From: Macrotrachela quadricornifera
Lineage: Eukaryota; Rotifera; Eurotatoria; Philodinida; Philodinidae
Length of the DNA stretch: 64,000 nucleotides
Assembly: GCA_022393335.1 (NCBI GenBank)
Contig: JAJEKB010020868.1
Coordinates: forward strand, 102,792-166,791
Direction: 5' to 3'
Below, piece after piece: positions 44,541 to 57,049 of the stretch. The position numbers and the translations under genes are program-made. The notes under the pieces are model-generated. The model had not been told where the DNA came from. It worked only from the letters and a program-made list of their open reading frames with translations, and did not search any database. How positions within the stretch are numbered: position 1 is the stretch's first letter; the number at the start of each line of letters is the position of its first letter.

Positions 44541-46954
44541 AAAACTGGTTTTTGGCACCCAAAAAACTAGTTTCGACAAAAATGCAAAAAAAACGTTGTA
44601 GAAAATTTTCTTTTTTTTCGTTTGTACTTGAGTATTTTTGCTGATTTTGTAGTACAATAGGTAGTTTGGCATGGGAAATCCGAATAAGAGATCGGTTTTG
44701 ATTAATCAATTAATTAGATATGAATTAGCCGTTAATTAGTGGAGCCGATTTTTTGTAAGATTGCAACTGGTGTACTTGAGGATGGAGAATCCGAATCTGA
44801 TGTCACATTTAATTAATTAATTAATTAACCTGATTAAGGTTAACTAACATATTTTCTGAAAAAAATTGAACTAACTCAGATCAAAACGAAGAACGTGAAT
44901 TTAGTGTCAAGTCGGATTAGTTAATTAATTTATTTATTATTACTTATCAGTGAATCGTGGAAAGGCACGAAAAATTCTTATGAAACGTATTGACATCTAA
45001 GCATGAGTGAAACATCTATATCTAAAATGTATTTCAATTAGTTAATTAATCATTTAGTAATTATCCAGAAATTTTTTCTATTTTTTTTAAAAGTAGCCAA
45101 GCATGAGCAATCTGAATGTGTAAAGACATTAACGTTTTTCTGCCCTCTAATATTATTATTTGTTACTTTTAAATCTTTAGTCGTATTACTTTCCACTTCC
45201 GAATCTTTCTTTAGTAAGGTTTTATGGATGGCAGAGGCTACTGCAATTTGACTTTTCTGGGACTGCATGAGTCAAAATGGTTATAATTAGTGCAGTTGGA
45301 CAAGAAAATATGACGAAACAAGTTTAGAAATAAAAATCTAAAAAAAAATTTTGTCACATAGGTCTCCAAATACCTGCTTTTTCAGAGACTCCTCGGTCTT
45401 AGAAGGTTCTGATTTTTATAGCACACCTAGAGGGGATCTTGATTCACTTATACATTAAAAAAAAAGTCGGAAAAAAATTTTTGGCTCAGGAAAGATGAGG
45501 GGTCCTCTTACGCTCCTAAATCCACAATTCACTCTGCACAGTTTTTTCCTTCAAACGACTCTGATAAGTTGAACAAAAGAGTGACTTCAGCAAAACTACT
45601 GATTTATGTCCAGTTTTTTCGGGGCATGACTTGTTTTTTGAAAATCTGGCTTTAAGGTAAGATAGACTAATCATAGATGTATTTGAATTTTGAAAAATAG
45701 AATTTAGGGTCATGTTCGCTTGATTGTTCATTGTGTTCTGAACGGAGCTAGTCTATCCTCAGATATAATCTATATTATTATCTCAACCACTTAGCTTACT
45801 ACCATTGTAAAACAAAAGCTTTCTTTTGTCTGTATCGTAAAGAATAAGACAGTTGTAAAACGTATGATTGATTTCTGGCAAAAAAAAAGAAAATTTTGCT
45901 CAAAAATACATGATGTCTGTTTTATATTTAGAACTTCTGGTCTTAGGCGATACTACTCCTTGGCCTTAACAAGTTAATATTTTACCGAGCAAATATTATC
46001 TGAAAGTATGTCATAATTATTTAGATTTATGACGGAATAATTTTCATCCATTTATATTTCTTTTATTTTTTAGTTTCAATCACTTACCAGCTAGCTTTCG
46101 TCAATACTTGTAATATAATATCACCGTTTTGAATGTTGTTTTTTAAACAGAAGTTTTTTTTTGATAAAATTATTTCTTTTTTTTCTGTATTAATTAAGAA
46201 AACTATTTTAATTAAGAGTCAACTAAACATATATAAAGATACACGTTTTCTAACATGCATTTGTGTTCATATGTTCCAACTTTACTAAACCGCCAACATG
46301 TTGTGCATAATGTATAAGTTGTGCAAGATTTCTTTTTTATGAAGAAAAAGATATACAACCTTATATATTAACAATTTGAAAAAGCAAGTTACATATTCAA
46401 TCGCGGAATCGGGAGTTAGAAACAAAGCTGTTGGAAAAGTGTTTGCATATTGAGACAAACACACTGTTTGACAACTTTTTTAAAATTTACAAATAAACTA
46501 ACAAATAAAATTTATGGTAAAAAATAAAAAAGTGCACATTAAACAAATTTTGAGTATATACTTGTTGTATTGAATTAGAACGAAAAAAAGATGAGACTTT
46601 TTTTTCCAATAAAGTAAATAATAGAGTGAATTTATGAAGAGCTACCACTTAGTTGGACGTATGTCTTTTTCGATTTCGTGCAAAATGTCGGTATCGTCTA
46701 GAAAACGCGTTCACTGAAAAACAAATTACACTCTTTCTATTGAAAGTTCTCAATCCTGTATCATCTTGTATGAATACCACGATGATAGCAGTTCGCCAGC
46801 TTGGCCAGTGACCAATTAATTTGAAGAATTATCTTTTTACCAAAAGAATGCAATGACTCTATTCATAGTATGCGCACAAAATGGTACGGAGCTGATGAAT
46901 TTGTTAATAAATGGTGGCCGAGAAGTACTGACTAGCTTTATATAATAAATTTTT
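44540..46954. other. Intergenic, TTAATTAA-rich, no supported gene
   Basis: Repeated 'ttaattaatta' stretches at 44700-45060 and unique AT-rich DNA after. The short open frames show no family resemblance. Confidence 0.35.
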
Positions 46955-47765
46955 CTTTAATAAAACGTGTGGTTGAAAATTTGTCTCCATGAAGAAAAGA
47001 TACAGTAGAGAACGCTCTACAAAATCATTAGTGATGGGCCCTACTAGCTCATCTAGTAAGAAAATTATAAGCTTCAAAATATACTTCACAAAAAATAAAA
47101 ATTAACCACGAACCTGATCTGCATGGTAGCGATTCCAGTAAAAACCGTATAACTTCATCAAAAGAAAGGGTTTTCGATTAGATTTGTTTTTTTGATCAGA
47201 AGTGATTATTCTTCTCTACCTAACTGCAAGATGAAAACTTCGATCACATTTTTTATTTCTTCCTGAGTATATACTGTGGAAAACAGGGTTATCGATTTTT
47301 GAACCTTGATTGTCAAATATGTCATCTATGTTAAAAAACAATTTTTCTGCGGACCACGAGAAAAAGCATATTGGAAAGTGTCACACAAACTTAGTTTCTA
47401 CTTTTTATTCACTTCTCTACGAACATAATACGGAAAGAAAAAGTTTAAATTGCAAAAAAAATATCAAATTTAGAAAAAACTTTCAATTTTTTTGCCTCAT
47501 GTATAATTTTGTAGAGAATTTCATGGCGGTTCTATTCAAAGAAGAATTTTTTCTTGAAAATCTGGAGAACAGAAATTGAAGCACAAATACTGAGATCAGA
47601 TTTACGATTAATTTCTATTTTTTGTCAAGTACATTTCGAAGCTTATAACTTTCTTACTAGATGAGCTAACAGGACCCATTACTAGTCGTTTTCTAGAGCT
47701 TCCTTACTGCATCTTTTTTTCATACAGAAAAATTTTCAATTTTTACGTTTTACTATAGAAAAGTT
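46955..47765. mobile_element. ~0.8-kb element with ~140-bp inverted arms
   Basis: Arm 46955-47092 ('gctcatctagtaagaaaatt', 'ataagcttcaaaatatactt') is repeated inverted at 47625-47765 ('aagcttataactttcttact', 'agatgagctaacaggaccca'). The middle has no recognised gene; the open frame 47310-47579 is unsupported. 47770-48465 is AT-rich intergenic DNA. Confidence 0.6.
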
Positions 47766-48465
47766 CATTATACAAATCAAGTCATGACTTTTTGGCTACT
47801 CTTTATTTATTAATAATTAGATTTAAAAGGGCGAAACATTTGTTCTTTTATTTTAATCTTTATAAAATAGATATATACATTTACGATGGATTAAAACTTT
47901 ATTATATAGATCAATATTAACTATATGTGACTAACGGTAACCTTTTAAAAATATTGTTTTTTTATTTTATTTTACTTGAAAGTTTTTATTAAGTAACTCA
48001 TATCAACATATTAGGTAGGATTCATTTATTATTATTGGATCAGTCTTTTAGAATTAATAAATAGTTATCATTTATTACTATAAACAAGACCTATAAGAAT
48101 AAATAAGGAACATAATTAGAACATGCACAAATTAATTTAAATATGAAATCAAAAATTGAAATTATGTAAAAAAGCAGAAATTTTTCCGTTGCATTGTATG
48201 ATAGATTTTATTTTTGTTCAATAAAATATATTAATCAATTTAAAATTGAAATCTTATCTTATTTCTTTATCCTTTATCATCTAATACAATCAGTACATAA
48301 ACTAATCAAATAGTTCGTATCAAAAATTTATTATTATCAATGTACAATCTCCTAGTATAGAAAAATAGAATATTTTTTTTTCTGTTGAAGACTAATAGTT
48401 TTCATGAAATCTTTGAAACGCATTTAGAAATTTTGTTTTTTTTGATAGATATTCCAAATATTAAA

Positions 48466-50643
48466 ATGCCTAATAACGAAGTATCACATAAATATATTCA
48501 AACAATTGAAAATGAATCTATAAGATCTATAACATGGCATGGTTTTAATAATTTCACTATTAAGAATGCATTAGAAATGCTTCTTTCACTTCTTATACCA
48601 GCAACAATAGCTATATTAGCAATAATATTACAAAAAAATGATATTGATATGGGTAGAAAAAATCGAGAAAATGATTTACATATAAGTCAATTACAACGTG
48701 ATAATGATGATCAACAATCACATTATATAGCAAATGAAACTGTATTTAATAATTATATTAAAAATATGGCTGATCTTATTTTATATAGTCAAGATAAATT
48801 TCAAGGTCAACAATATATTGTAATACGTGCATTAACATCAACTATTTTACGACAAATTGATATTGATAGAAAAAAGTTAGTTATACTTTTTTTACATGAT
48901 AGTACTATAATACAACGTTATACAAGTATGTTTGATACACATACAACTAATGAATATGATAGAAATTTTCATAATGCTAGTTTAGATAATATTGATTTTA
49001 GTAATGGGTTTAATTTATCAACAATTGTTTTACGAGATATGTCATTGATAAATAGTACATTTGCAAATTCAAATTTAGATCAAGCAGATTTTTCTTATTC
49101 AATATTAAATGGTGTGAATTTTTCTAATACAATATTAGATCGAGCGAAATTTGTTAATGTTAATTTACAAAATAGTGATTTTCGAGATGCATCAACGAAA
49201 TTTATTCAATTAATTAATGTTAATTTAAATCAATCAACAATAAATAATGAACAAATAAATAAAGCTTTATTTATTTATAATACGATTTTACCAAATGGAA
49301 CATATGCGAAAAATAAAACATTTATTCAAAATGGAAATGGAAAATATAATTTAAATTATTGGAATATAACATCAGGTAGAATTGAAAATAATCAATTTTA
49401 TTTTATTGGAACAAATAATTCAACTATGTTTCAACGTATTAATACAGATTATTCAAAATATTTTGATTTGTATCGATCATTTCATTATTGTTTATCTTTT
49501 CTTGTTCATCAACAACAATATTTATATATTCAAATTATTTATTTAGATAAAAAACAAAAAATTATTAATATTAATTATATTAATAAAAGTAAGTTCACTT
49601 ATATTAATCTATTCATACATCTTCCATGGATATATCTGTAAATAATAAAGTCATGCGTGATCTCGCATGTTTTACCGTAAAACCTTAAAAGTTGTATGTT
49701 GCATGTATTGTTGACCTGCATTCATTCACAAAAAATTGTAAATACATACCTTTTTCAAACTTTCACGTTTGACCGGGAGGTATTGTTCAAGCTTAACTGA
49801 TTAATCGAGAAAAATTATGTGTCAAATATAAACAACGCCCTATATTGAAAGACAAGGATATTCTTCTTGACTCAAGTTTTTTGCGAATAGTGTCTTTCAA
49901 AAACATCTAATACAGATGAAAAAATTTTATTTATCTATTTATTTTTCGAATGATGTTTAAATATCGAAATTATGATTCGATTTAAACAGTTTGCACAAGA
50001 CAATAATCATCTTTTCTCGATCAAAAAAAACAAACAAATTGATTGAAATCAAAACATTAACTCATAAACAATTGCCTTATACACAACATATACATGTATT
50101 AATCTCATCAAATTTTCCTCTTAAATAAATTCTCTAAACTGACGAATGAACTCAATTTGATTCGGCAGTTGATGGAAATTGAAAGTTGAACAGATAGACA
50201 TTTAGCAATGAAATCGAAATCTTATTTAGGTCCATGAAACTCTATTTAGTTTAGTATAGGAGTAGTCATTTTAGAATCTATTTATGAACAGTTCTAATAG
50301 GTTAGAAGTGTCACCTCTAGATGATTTCTAAAACTTTTAACCACAGCTCTTAGATAAAGACCAGAAAACTGAAAGTAAATCACAAAAAGTAATAGGGTTG
50401 AATACAAGATGAAAATTTTTTTTGTTAATTTTCATGTATATAAATTAATTATTTATTTTAGTAATGTCATCTTCCTGCAAGAAAATTTCTTCAAATTCAT
50501 TGGAGTTTTGTTATTGGTCATATTGTAATGATTCATTGGCTGAAATTCAATATATTGATTTAAAATTTATTTTTGGATACACAAACCATACAACAAATAA
50601 AGTAGCTATCAAAGATATTGAATTTACTATTTACATTGATTGA
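48466..50643 (+). CDS. Pentapeptide-repeat membrane protein (2 exons)
   Basis: Exons 48466-49588 and 50462-50643 (872-bp intron, phase 1) give 434 aa. The start is MPNNEVSHKYIQ; an acceptor-like 'tttttttgatag' just upstream leaves room for a 5'UTR exon. One membrane span lies at ~36-57 (ALEMLLSLLIPATIAILAIIL). A charged coiled stretch, NRENDLHISQLQRDNDDQQS, follows. Residues ~170-275 form pentapeptide repeats (FHNASLDNIDFSNGFNLSTI, LINSTFANSNLDQADFSYSI, GVNFSNTILDRAKFVNVNLQ, NSDFRD), a right-handed beta helix. The C-terminal ~150 aa (WNITSGRIENNQFYF...CYWSYC...YIDLKFIFGYTNHTT) look like a beta-sandwich lectin-type domain, completed by exon 2. Family members of this layout are common in bdelloids. 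Ligand and role are unknown. Confidence 0.85.
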
Positions 50644-50838
50644 AAGATTTTTCTTAATATAACAACGAAACAAAATACAAGTCATTTTAACATTATATTT
50701 TTATTAATATCATAATAAATTGTTTAATTATATCACAATATTTTAAATAATTGGGAGAAGAATTGAGGATTAATTATAATATTTTAATTTTCTATTAGAT
50801 TATTTATGTTATTTTCAAAATGATTTGTTTTCAATTAA

Positions 50839-51423
50839 GATGCCGGAAATGCAAAAATGGAGCAAAATTTTGATTTAATTCAATCATATATGGTTGAATA
50901 GAGTTCGTCGAGCTGATCAAGAATATCACCTTTTGACTGAGAAATATTTGAAAAAGTGAAAAAAACAGTTCTTTTTGAAAAAAAAATCGAGATTTCGCCT
51001 CTTTATGTGTTTTCTAACGCTTTGAAAAGACTTTATTCAGAATCAGCATCAAAAATTGCAACGAATAATATATATTATATCAAAACATGTTTCGTCGAAA
51101 TTCGACCGTACTCCCCTTCAGTTCTTTTTTTACTCAATTTTACCCTGTGGTCTCCCGTTGGTCAATTTTTGACGAAACATATGTTTTGATAGAATATATA
51201 TTATTCGATGCAGTTTTTGATGCTGATTCCGAATAAACTCTTTTCAAAACGTTAGAAAACACATAAAGAGGCGGAATCTCGATTTTTTTTTTTCAAATGC
51301 AAGCAGTATTTTGAGGATTTCTCAGTCAAAAGGTGATATTCTTGATCAGCTCGACGAACTCTATTCAACCATATATGATTGAATTAAATCAAAATTTTGC
51401 TCCATTTTTGCATTACCGGCACC
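50839..51423. mobile_element. Foldback element flanked by TTAA
   Basis: Near-perfect inverted arms of about 255 bp (50841-51098 and 51170-51423) around a ~70-bp loop. The ends are GATGCCGG.AATGC and, as reverse complement, GGTGCCGGTAATGC. TTAA lies directly outside both ends (50835-50838 and 51424-51427), the target used by piggyBac-like elements. There is no coding capacity; the open frame 50956-51189 lies across the hairpin. Confidence 0.75.
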
Positions 51424-51883
51424 TTAAATAGCTTTCCTCTATAATTTAAAACATTGTACCAAAGGTTAAATAGCAAAATATAAAATAGTTAAGCGTGCGA
51501 GACAATTTGTCGACAAAACGGTCCTAATTAAAAAATCGCTTCCATCTGCCTAACAATAAGATCGAATTTCGTCCTGGTCTTCTGCCCTTCGTACCAAATA
51601 TGCTTGTAAAATAGAGCTCTCGAACGGTATTCAGTAAATCAACACTGCACTTCCCTATGATAAGCTCAACAAGGGTTATTACAAAGAAACGTCCATGACA
51701 AAAAATATTAATTCTCTATTTGATCTCGTTGAACGTAATATATTTTTCGATAGCATTTATTAAACAAATCTCACAAAAATAAATTAATCCAATTCATCAA
51801 AAAATATCCATGTATAAACCTAGAAGACTATTTAATCCTTTTATAAAAATACATTGCTGGCATAGCCGTCTTCTGGTAAACAA

Positions 51884-53424
51884 TTATATTCGTTTCTTCA
51901 ATGACGCGTTGTTTTTGAGCATTTCTTCAATATGCTGTTCTAGGCTAAAACTGATTTTATTCCACGAGAGCAGCAATGCAGTGACTGTCTGTATCGAAAA
52001 GTGAGTGTATACATGATTAAAAAAAAGAAGATTGATATGATTCATATTACTTGATTTTGTTGTAAAGCATTGACTAAATGTTGTGCTCCTTCATCACCAA
52101 TTTGATTGCTTCCGAGGTCCAATGTGGTGAGTGTCTGCATAAAATAGTGAGTGCATAGATGAATAAGACGAAGATTGACCTAATTCATCTTACTTTGTTT
52201 TGTTGTAAAGCATTGGCTAAATGTTTTGCTCCTTGTGGACCAATTTCAGTGTTCGAGAGGTTCAATGTGGTGAGTGCCTGTATAAAAGAGTGAGTACATA
52301 GATGAATAAGAAGAATATTGATGTGATTCATCTTACTTCGTTTTGTTGTAAAGCATTGGCTAAATATTTTGCTCCTTTATCACCAATTTCATTGTTCGAG
52401 AGGTTCAATGTGGTGAGTGCCTGTGTAAAAGAGTGAGAACATAGATGAATAAGAAATAGATTGATGTGATTCATATTACTTTGTTTTGCTCTAAAGCATT
52501 GGCTAAATGTTGTGCTCCTTGTGGACCAATTTGATTTTGCCAGAGGTTCAATATGGTGAATGTCTACGTAAAACAGTGAATGCATAAATGAATAAGAAGA
52601 AGATTGATATGATTCATATTACTTGGTTTTGTTCCAATGCATTAGCTAAATATTGTACTCCTTCATCGCTAATTTCATTGTTCGAGAGGTTCAATGTGGT
52701 GAGTGTCTGTGTAAAACAGTGAGTGCATAGATGAATAGGAAGAAGACTGATGTGATTTATATTACTTTGTTCTGTTGTAAAGCATTGACTAAATGTTGTG
52801 TTCCTTCATCACCAATTTCATTGTACTGGAGGTTCAATGTGATGAGCGTCTGTTTAAAATAGTGAGTGTATAGGCGAATAAGAAGAGTATTGATATGATT
52901 CATATTACTTTGTTTTGTTCTAAAGTATTGGCTAAATGTCGTGCTCCTTGTGGACCAATTCCATTGTTCCAGAGGCTTAGTGTGGTGAGTGTCTGCGTAA
53001 AACAGTGAGTGCATAGATGAATAAGAAGAAGATCGATGTGATTCATATTACTTTGTTCCGTTGTAAAGCATTAGCTAAATGTTGTGCTCCTTTATCACCA
53101 GTTTGATTGCTCGAAAGGTTCAACGTAGTGAGCGTCTGTATAAAATAGTGAGTGTATAGACGAATAAGAAGAGTATTGATGTGATGATTGATATTACTTC
53201 GTTTTGTTCTAATGCATTGGCTAAATATTTTGCTCCTTCATCACCAATTTCATTGCTCGAAAGGTCCAATGTGGTGAGTGTCTGTGTAAAACAATGAATG
53301 CGTAGATGAATAAGAGGAAGATTGATCTGATTCATCTTACTTTGTTTCGTTCTAATGCATTGGCTAACTGTTGTGCTTCTTGTAAACCAATTTCATTGTT
53401 CGAGAGGTTCAATGTGCTGAATGT
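51884..53424 (-). CDS. Ribonuclease-inhibitor-type LRR protein, 3' part (11 exons)
   Basis: Ten exons of exactly 84 nt (53341-53424, 53198-53281, 53052-53135, 52909-52992, 52766-52849, 52623-52706, 52480-52563, 52337-52420, 52194-52277, 52051-52134) are followed by a terminal exon 51884-51988. All are phase 0. Each 84-nt exon encodes one 28-aa LRR (TLTTLDLSSNEIGDEGAKYL-ANALEQNE type, LxxLxLxxNxIGxxGxxxLAxAL), as in NLRC3-like proteins. The last exon gives TVTALLLSWNKISFSLEQHI-EEMLKNNASLKKRI and a stop. Introns are 59 bp, except one of 62 bp. The LRRs would make a curved protein-binding surface. The N-terminal part is not identified; the F-box exon at 54750-54902 also ends in phase 0 and could be exon 1, but 1.3 kb separate them. 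Confidence 0.85.
52051..53424 (-). repeat. 143-bp exon-intron tandem repeat (10 units)
   Basis: The 84-nt LRR exon plus 59-bp intron recurs with a period of 143 bp (once 146). Intron sequences are also conserved ('gtaatatgaatcat' donors, 'tttacgcag' type acceptors), so whole exon-intron units were duplicated. Confidence 0.9.
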
Positions 53425-54749
53425 CTGTGAAAATCAGTATTCAAGTATACATTATTAAAGTATTTTATGAATAAAATTTCAATTAGACAGAAATTGTCAG
53501 GAAATTAAGGAGGTATTGTAAAAGTATATTTGCCAATGTAGTGCTCGCAGAAGGAAACCTATCTTTAACAATACAGAGTCATACTTGGCTATCGATATTA
53601 ATATAATTGAAGTATCTGATCTAGACTACTGTTGAAATGAGTTATATAGAGATAGTAGAAATTGGCCAATATAGAGTGGGCTTTTTCTGCAAAATATTTT
53701 CGATCGGTTTTGACAGAATGAATATGTTGGAAAGGAATTTAGATGTTGTTATTTTAAGAAATCATATATTTGCAAAGCAGAACATTTTTTCTGAGGAGGA
53801 AACCCGTCACAATACTAGTGTCAAAAGAAGATCTTTTCATCTTTTATGAGGATTGATGGACTTTGTACATGATAATGGTTATATGAGTTTAGAAATCAGG
53901 ATATTTGAGGCGATAACTTACATAATATAATAAAAAAAATGATCTTTTTAGCCTCATTAGCCCAGTACCAAAAACATGTAATAATTAACATTCTAGATTA
54001 GAAATACTAATCCATTTAAGCCTGTAAAATTGATCGATAGAAAATTGAAGGTTACCTAGCTTTTGGATTAATGAATGATAATCAACATTAATTGAAATAT
54101 GCGAAAGAATTTACTGTGTGTTTCGTTTAGCAATCTCTTCTACTTGAATTTAATTTTAGTGTCTGTTGCTATTGAAAATAGTCAAAGCCATCATAATATA
54201 GTGTATTATCATAGAGATGTTTCAGCTTCATTTTACTGTAAAAATTCTTAAGAAGGAAAAATTATTTTGGGTACATATCGAATCAGGTCGAATTAACATA
54301 ATCAAGCAAAAGGACAAAGTAAGAAATCATTAGCCTTATGCGAGCTATCAAAGTGTATGATTTTATACCCTTCAATTTTTACTTCAGCTGAAAATAGTTG
54401 CTTATGTAGTAGAACATGAATAATATGATGAGTCATTTCTACAAACTAATGTCAATATAAAAGAACACATTCAAGTTATTATAAATCATTTCATACGTGA
54501 TATTTTCGCTTTTTCACTATTAAAAAGAGTAATTTTAACACTTTTAAGAAGTGTCTTGATTCTGTTTTGTATTTCCTAAGATATCGTAGAGTTTGATAAG
54601 CTCACAAAATTTCCCAGAATACTTATATATATCTTTCTGAGCTCGTTTCATCGATAAAAAACAATTGAGAATATTAATGCATTGAGAAAAAAAATAAGAT
54701 TATTTGAACGATGATAAATATATAATTTTATCATAGAAATAAAGATTAC
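53425..54749. other. Region between LRR exons and the F-box exon
   Basis: No LRR or F-box-family exon could be recognised. A short minus-strand coding-like patch, MKRAQKDIYKYSGKFCELIK then LYDILGNTKQNQDTS and a stop (about 54550-54650), is of unknown value. The region could be a long intron or a gene boundary. Confidence 0.35.
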
Positions 54750-54902
54750 CTGGTATCGATAATATGTGTCTGTAATGTCATTCAATCTTGTACAGACATT
54801 ACGACACGAGAGTATAATTGTTAATTCATCGAGATGGTCGAGAATTCTATAAACCAACTCGACTGGCAGTGTAAAAAATGATAAAATCATTTTGTTCGAC
54901 AT
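54750..54902 (-). CDS. F-box first exon
   Basis: 51 aa from the ATG at 54902: MSNKMILSFFTLPVELVYRI, LDHLDELTIILSCRNVCTRL, NDITDTYYRYQ. This is an F-box of the LPVELVYRILDHLD type frequent in bdelloids, which would bind Skp1 in an SCF ubiquitin ligase. A good donor (cag|gtaatc) closes the exon in phase 0 at 54750. The expected continuation of this F-box family was not found, and the next phase-0 exons downstream on the strand are the LRR exons at 53424 and below. It may be the start of that gene or a truncated F-box gene. Confidence 0.65.
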
Positions 54903-56300
54903 TGATGTTGCCTTCTTCGAATTGTGTACGTTGTGTTATAAAATTTATTTTGATGGTGCAATTATTTCTCCATATGCAGAAATGCAATTATATTAGACAA
55001 ATCGTGAAATTTGAAGGCCTTATAGAAGCAATTTTACATTTGCGTTCTTTTTATATTTCATACAAAGTAACGAATTGCTTGCATATTGATTTTTCATTTT
55101 TCATAAGCAACTATGCGAACGTAATTCACATATTTTTTTTGCTTAAACCCAACAGGAATTTATTAAAAGCAAAATGAAATGAAATGAACAAGATTTGAAG
55201 ACAGTGAAAAATTAAAAGGTAAATGTCATTAATAAAGATGTCAGTTTAAAAAAGAAGGTAATATTACTGTTTGAATTCAGTCCTTAAATTTTTTGTCAAA
55301 CATAATATTTTCATTTCTGAATAATATTAATATTTATACAAGGTTTAATACTTAAAAGAATTAAGGATATTATACTACAGATATTATGGAAGAAAGGATC
55401 TGACAAATAATTACATACGTATGAAATTGTTCATTTTTCTATTAATATTATAAGTACACTAAAAACCCACACTTAATTCAAAGTAATAAATGTGTCAATG
55501 CATAACAATCAAAACTATTCAGTATTTATTTTAGATGTATTTCTGTTTTATGTGTAAATCTAAGTGTGACATTTCAGTCATATTTTACGTTAGGGTACTA
55601 AAATTGATATTTATATAAAACTAACATGAATCAATATGACTCAATAGAGTTTAGATAGCTCACTTTATAAACACAAGTAGCGTGAATTCAAGAGATTTGC
55701 TGACCTTGTTCTAAAAGAAAGAAGATCTATCATTGTATGATTGAGAAGAAAATTCATTTCGAAGCTCTAGGGATAAGCAATTTCGATCTCCATTCTGAAC
55801 TATAACATGACGATTCTGATATAGTATCGATTCAAAAACACCTTCATTTTTTCACTAGAAATGTGTCAGTTACTTTTTTCATGCTCATAATATCAAAACT
55901 ATTGCTCTGTTATTTAAACAAGAATCGTGCTAAAATGAGACTTTCACAATAACATTGCATTTATCCTGCTTAGTGTACAATAGCTTTGAGAAAAAAGTAT
56001 GGCATCGGAGCAAGAGGGAAACGGCGGATTCTCAGGAGTCATTATCAAATAAAGTAATCATCAAAAATAAACAGGCCAAACCAAGGGGGAGAAAAACTAT
56101 TCGGGCATTCTCTTCCATTCCAGCTATTCCCATCCATCTTCGGACATTCGGGTTCGTTCGCAAATATCTATGCCAATTTTAATTTATTCTCAATTTGATT
56201 TACGCATAAGTTAGGTTATCAATAATAACCTTCATTGAGGAAGCCTCGATAATTTTTTAAGCCACATACCTCGGATATTCTTCACAACTGTTCAAGATCC
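54903..56300. other. Intergenic, AT-rich
   Basis: Promoter side of the F-box exon. No repeat or gene is recognised; the open frames at 54878-55177 and 55955-56182 lack any family resemblance. Confidence 0.35.
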
Positions 56301-56304
56301 ACTT

Positions 56305-56515
56305 CAGGGTACCCTCCATAGGTTCTTATAGTCTACTTAGAGTACCTTTCATAGATCCTCATGGGCTAAGTGAAGAGTACCCGTTATAGACTATTTTGGG
56401 TACTCTCCATGGGCTCCTATAGAGTATTTTAAAGTATACTTAATGGATCCTTATAGTCTATTTCGGAGTATTCTTCATAGACCTTGTAGAATATTTGAGG
56501 TACCTTCAGACATTG
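56305..56515. repeat. GGTACC-type satellite array
   Basis: Six or so copies of a ~32-bp unit like 'gggtactctccatgggctcc' + 'tatagagtatttt', related to the array at 944-1140. Confidence 0.65.
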
Positions 56516-57049
56516 CAGTAATACTAATTTTCTGATTTTTTTCCTAACTTTTTCGAAATATCCTGATTTTCCTGCTTTTGACTTAAATTTGGATTTTATC
56601 TCAATATTTCATGATCTATCTCGATATGACTATATCTCCATGATTATGATCCGTTCTTTCACGAAACAGTAGGTTCCATTTTGTATGAAACTCAAATGAA
56701 ATGACTAGAAAAATTAAATTTTGTAGAAATTCAGTTCGATGTATTGAAAAATAAGCGTTTGAAATTCATATTAACATAAAAGCTTATAGGATAATCTCTG
56801 TGGGGTTAATTTACGAAACACGATGAAGCTGCTGACACTGCAAAAATGGAAATTCAGGTTTCTGTCATAATATATAATGGTCTATTACTAATCGTAAGAT
56901 ATCTACCATGATTTGTAACAAGTTGTTCAAAAGTCTGTTATGGTCTATGACTCTATTACGTTGGCAAGAAATTTTTAAATTTTTTAAAAAATAATTCCGT
57001 AGAACAGTCGAGAAAGTTCCAGAAGTTTCTATACTCAGGATATATAAGG

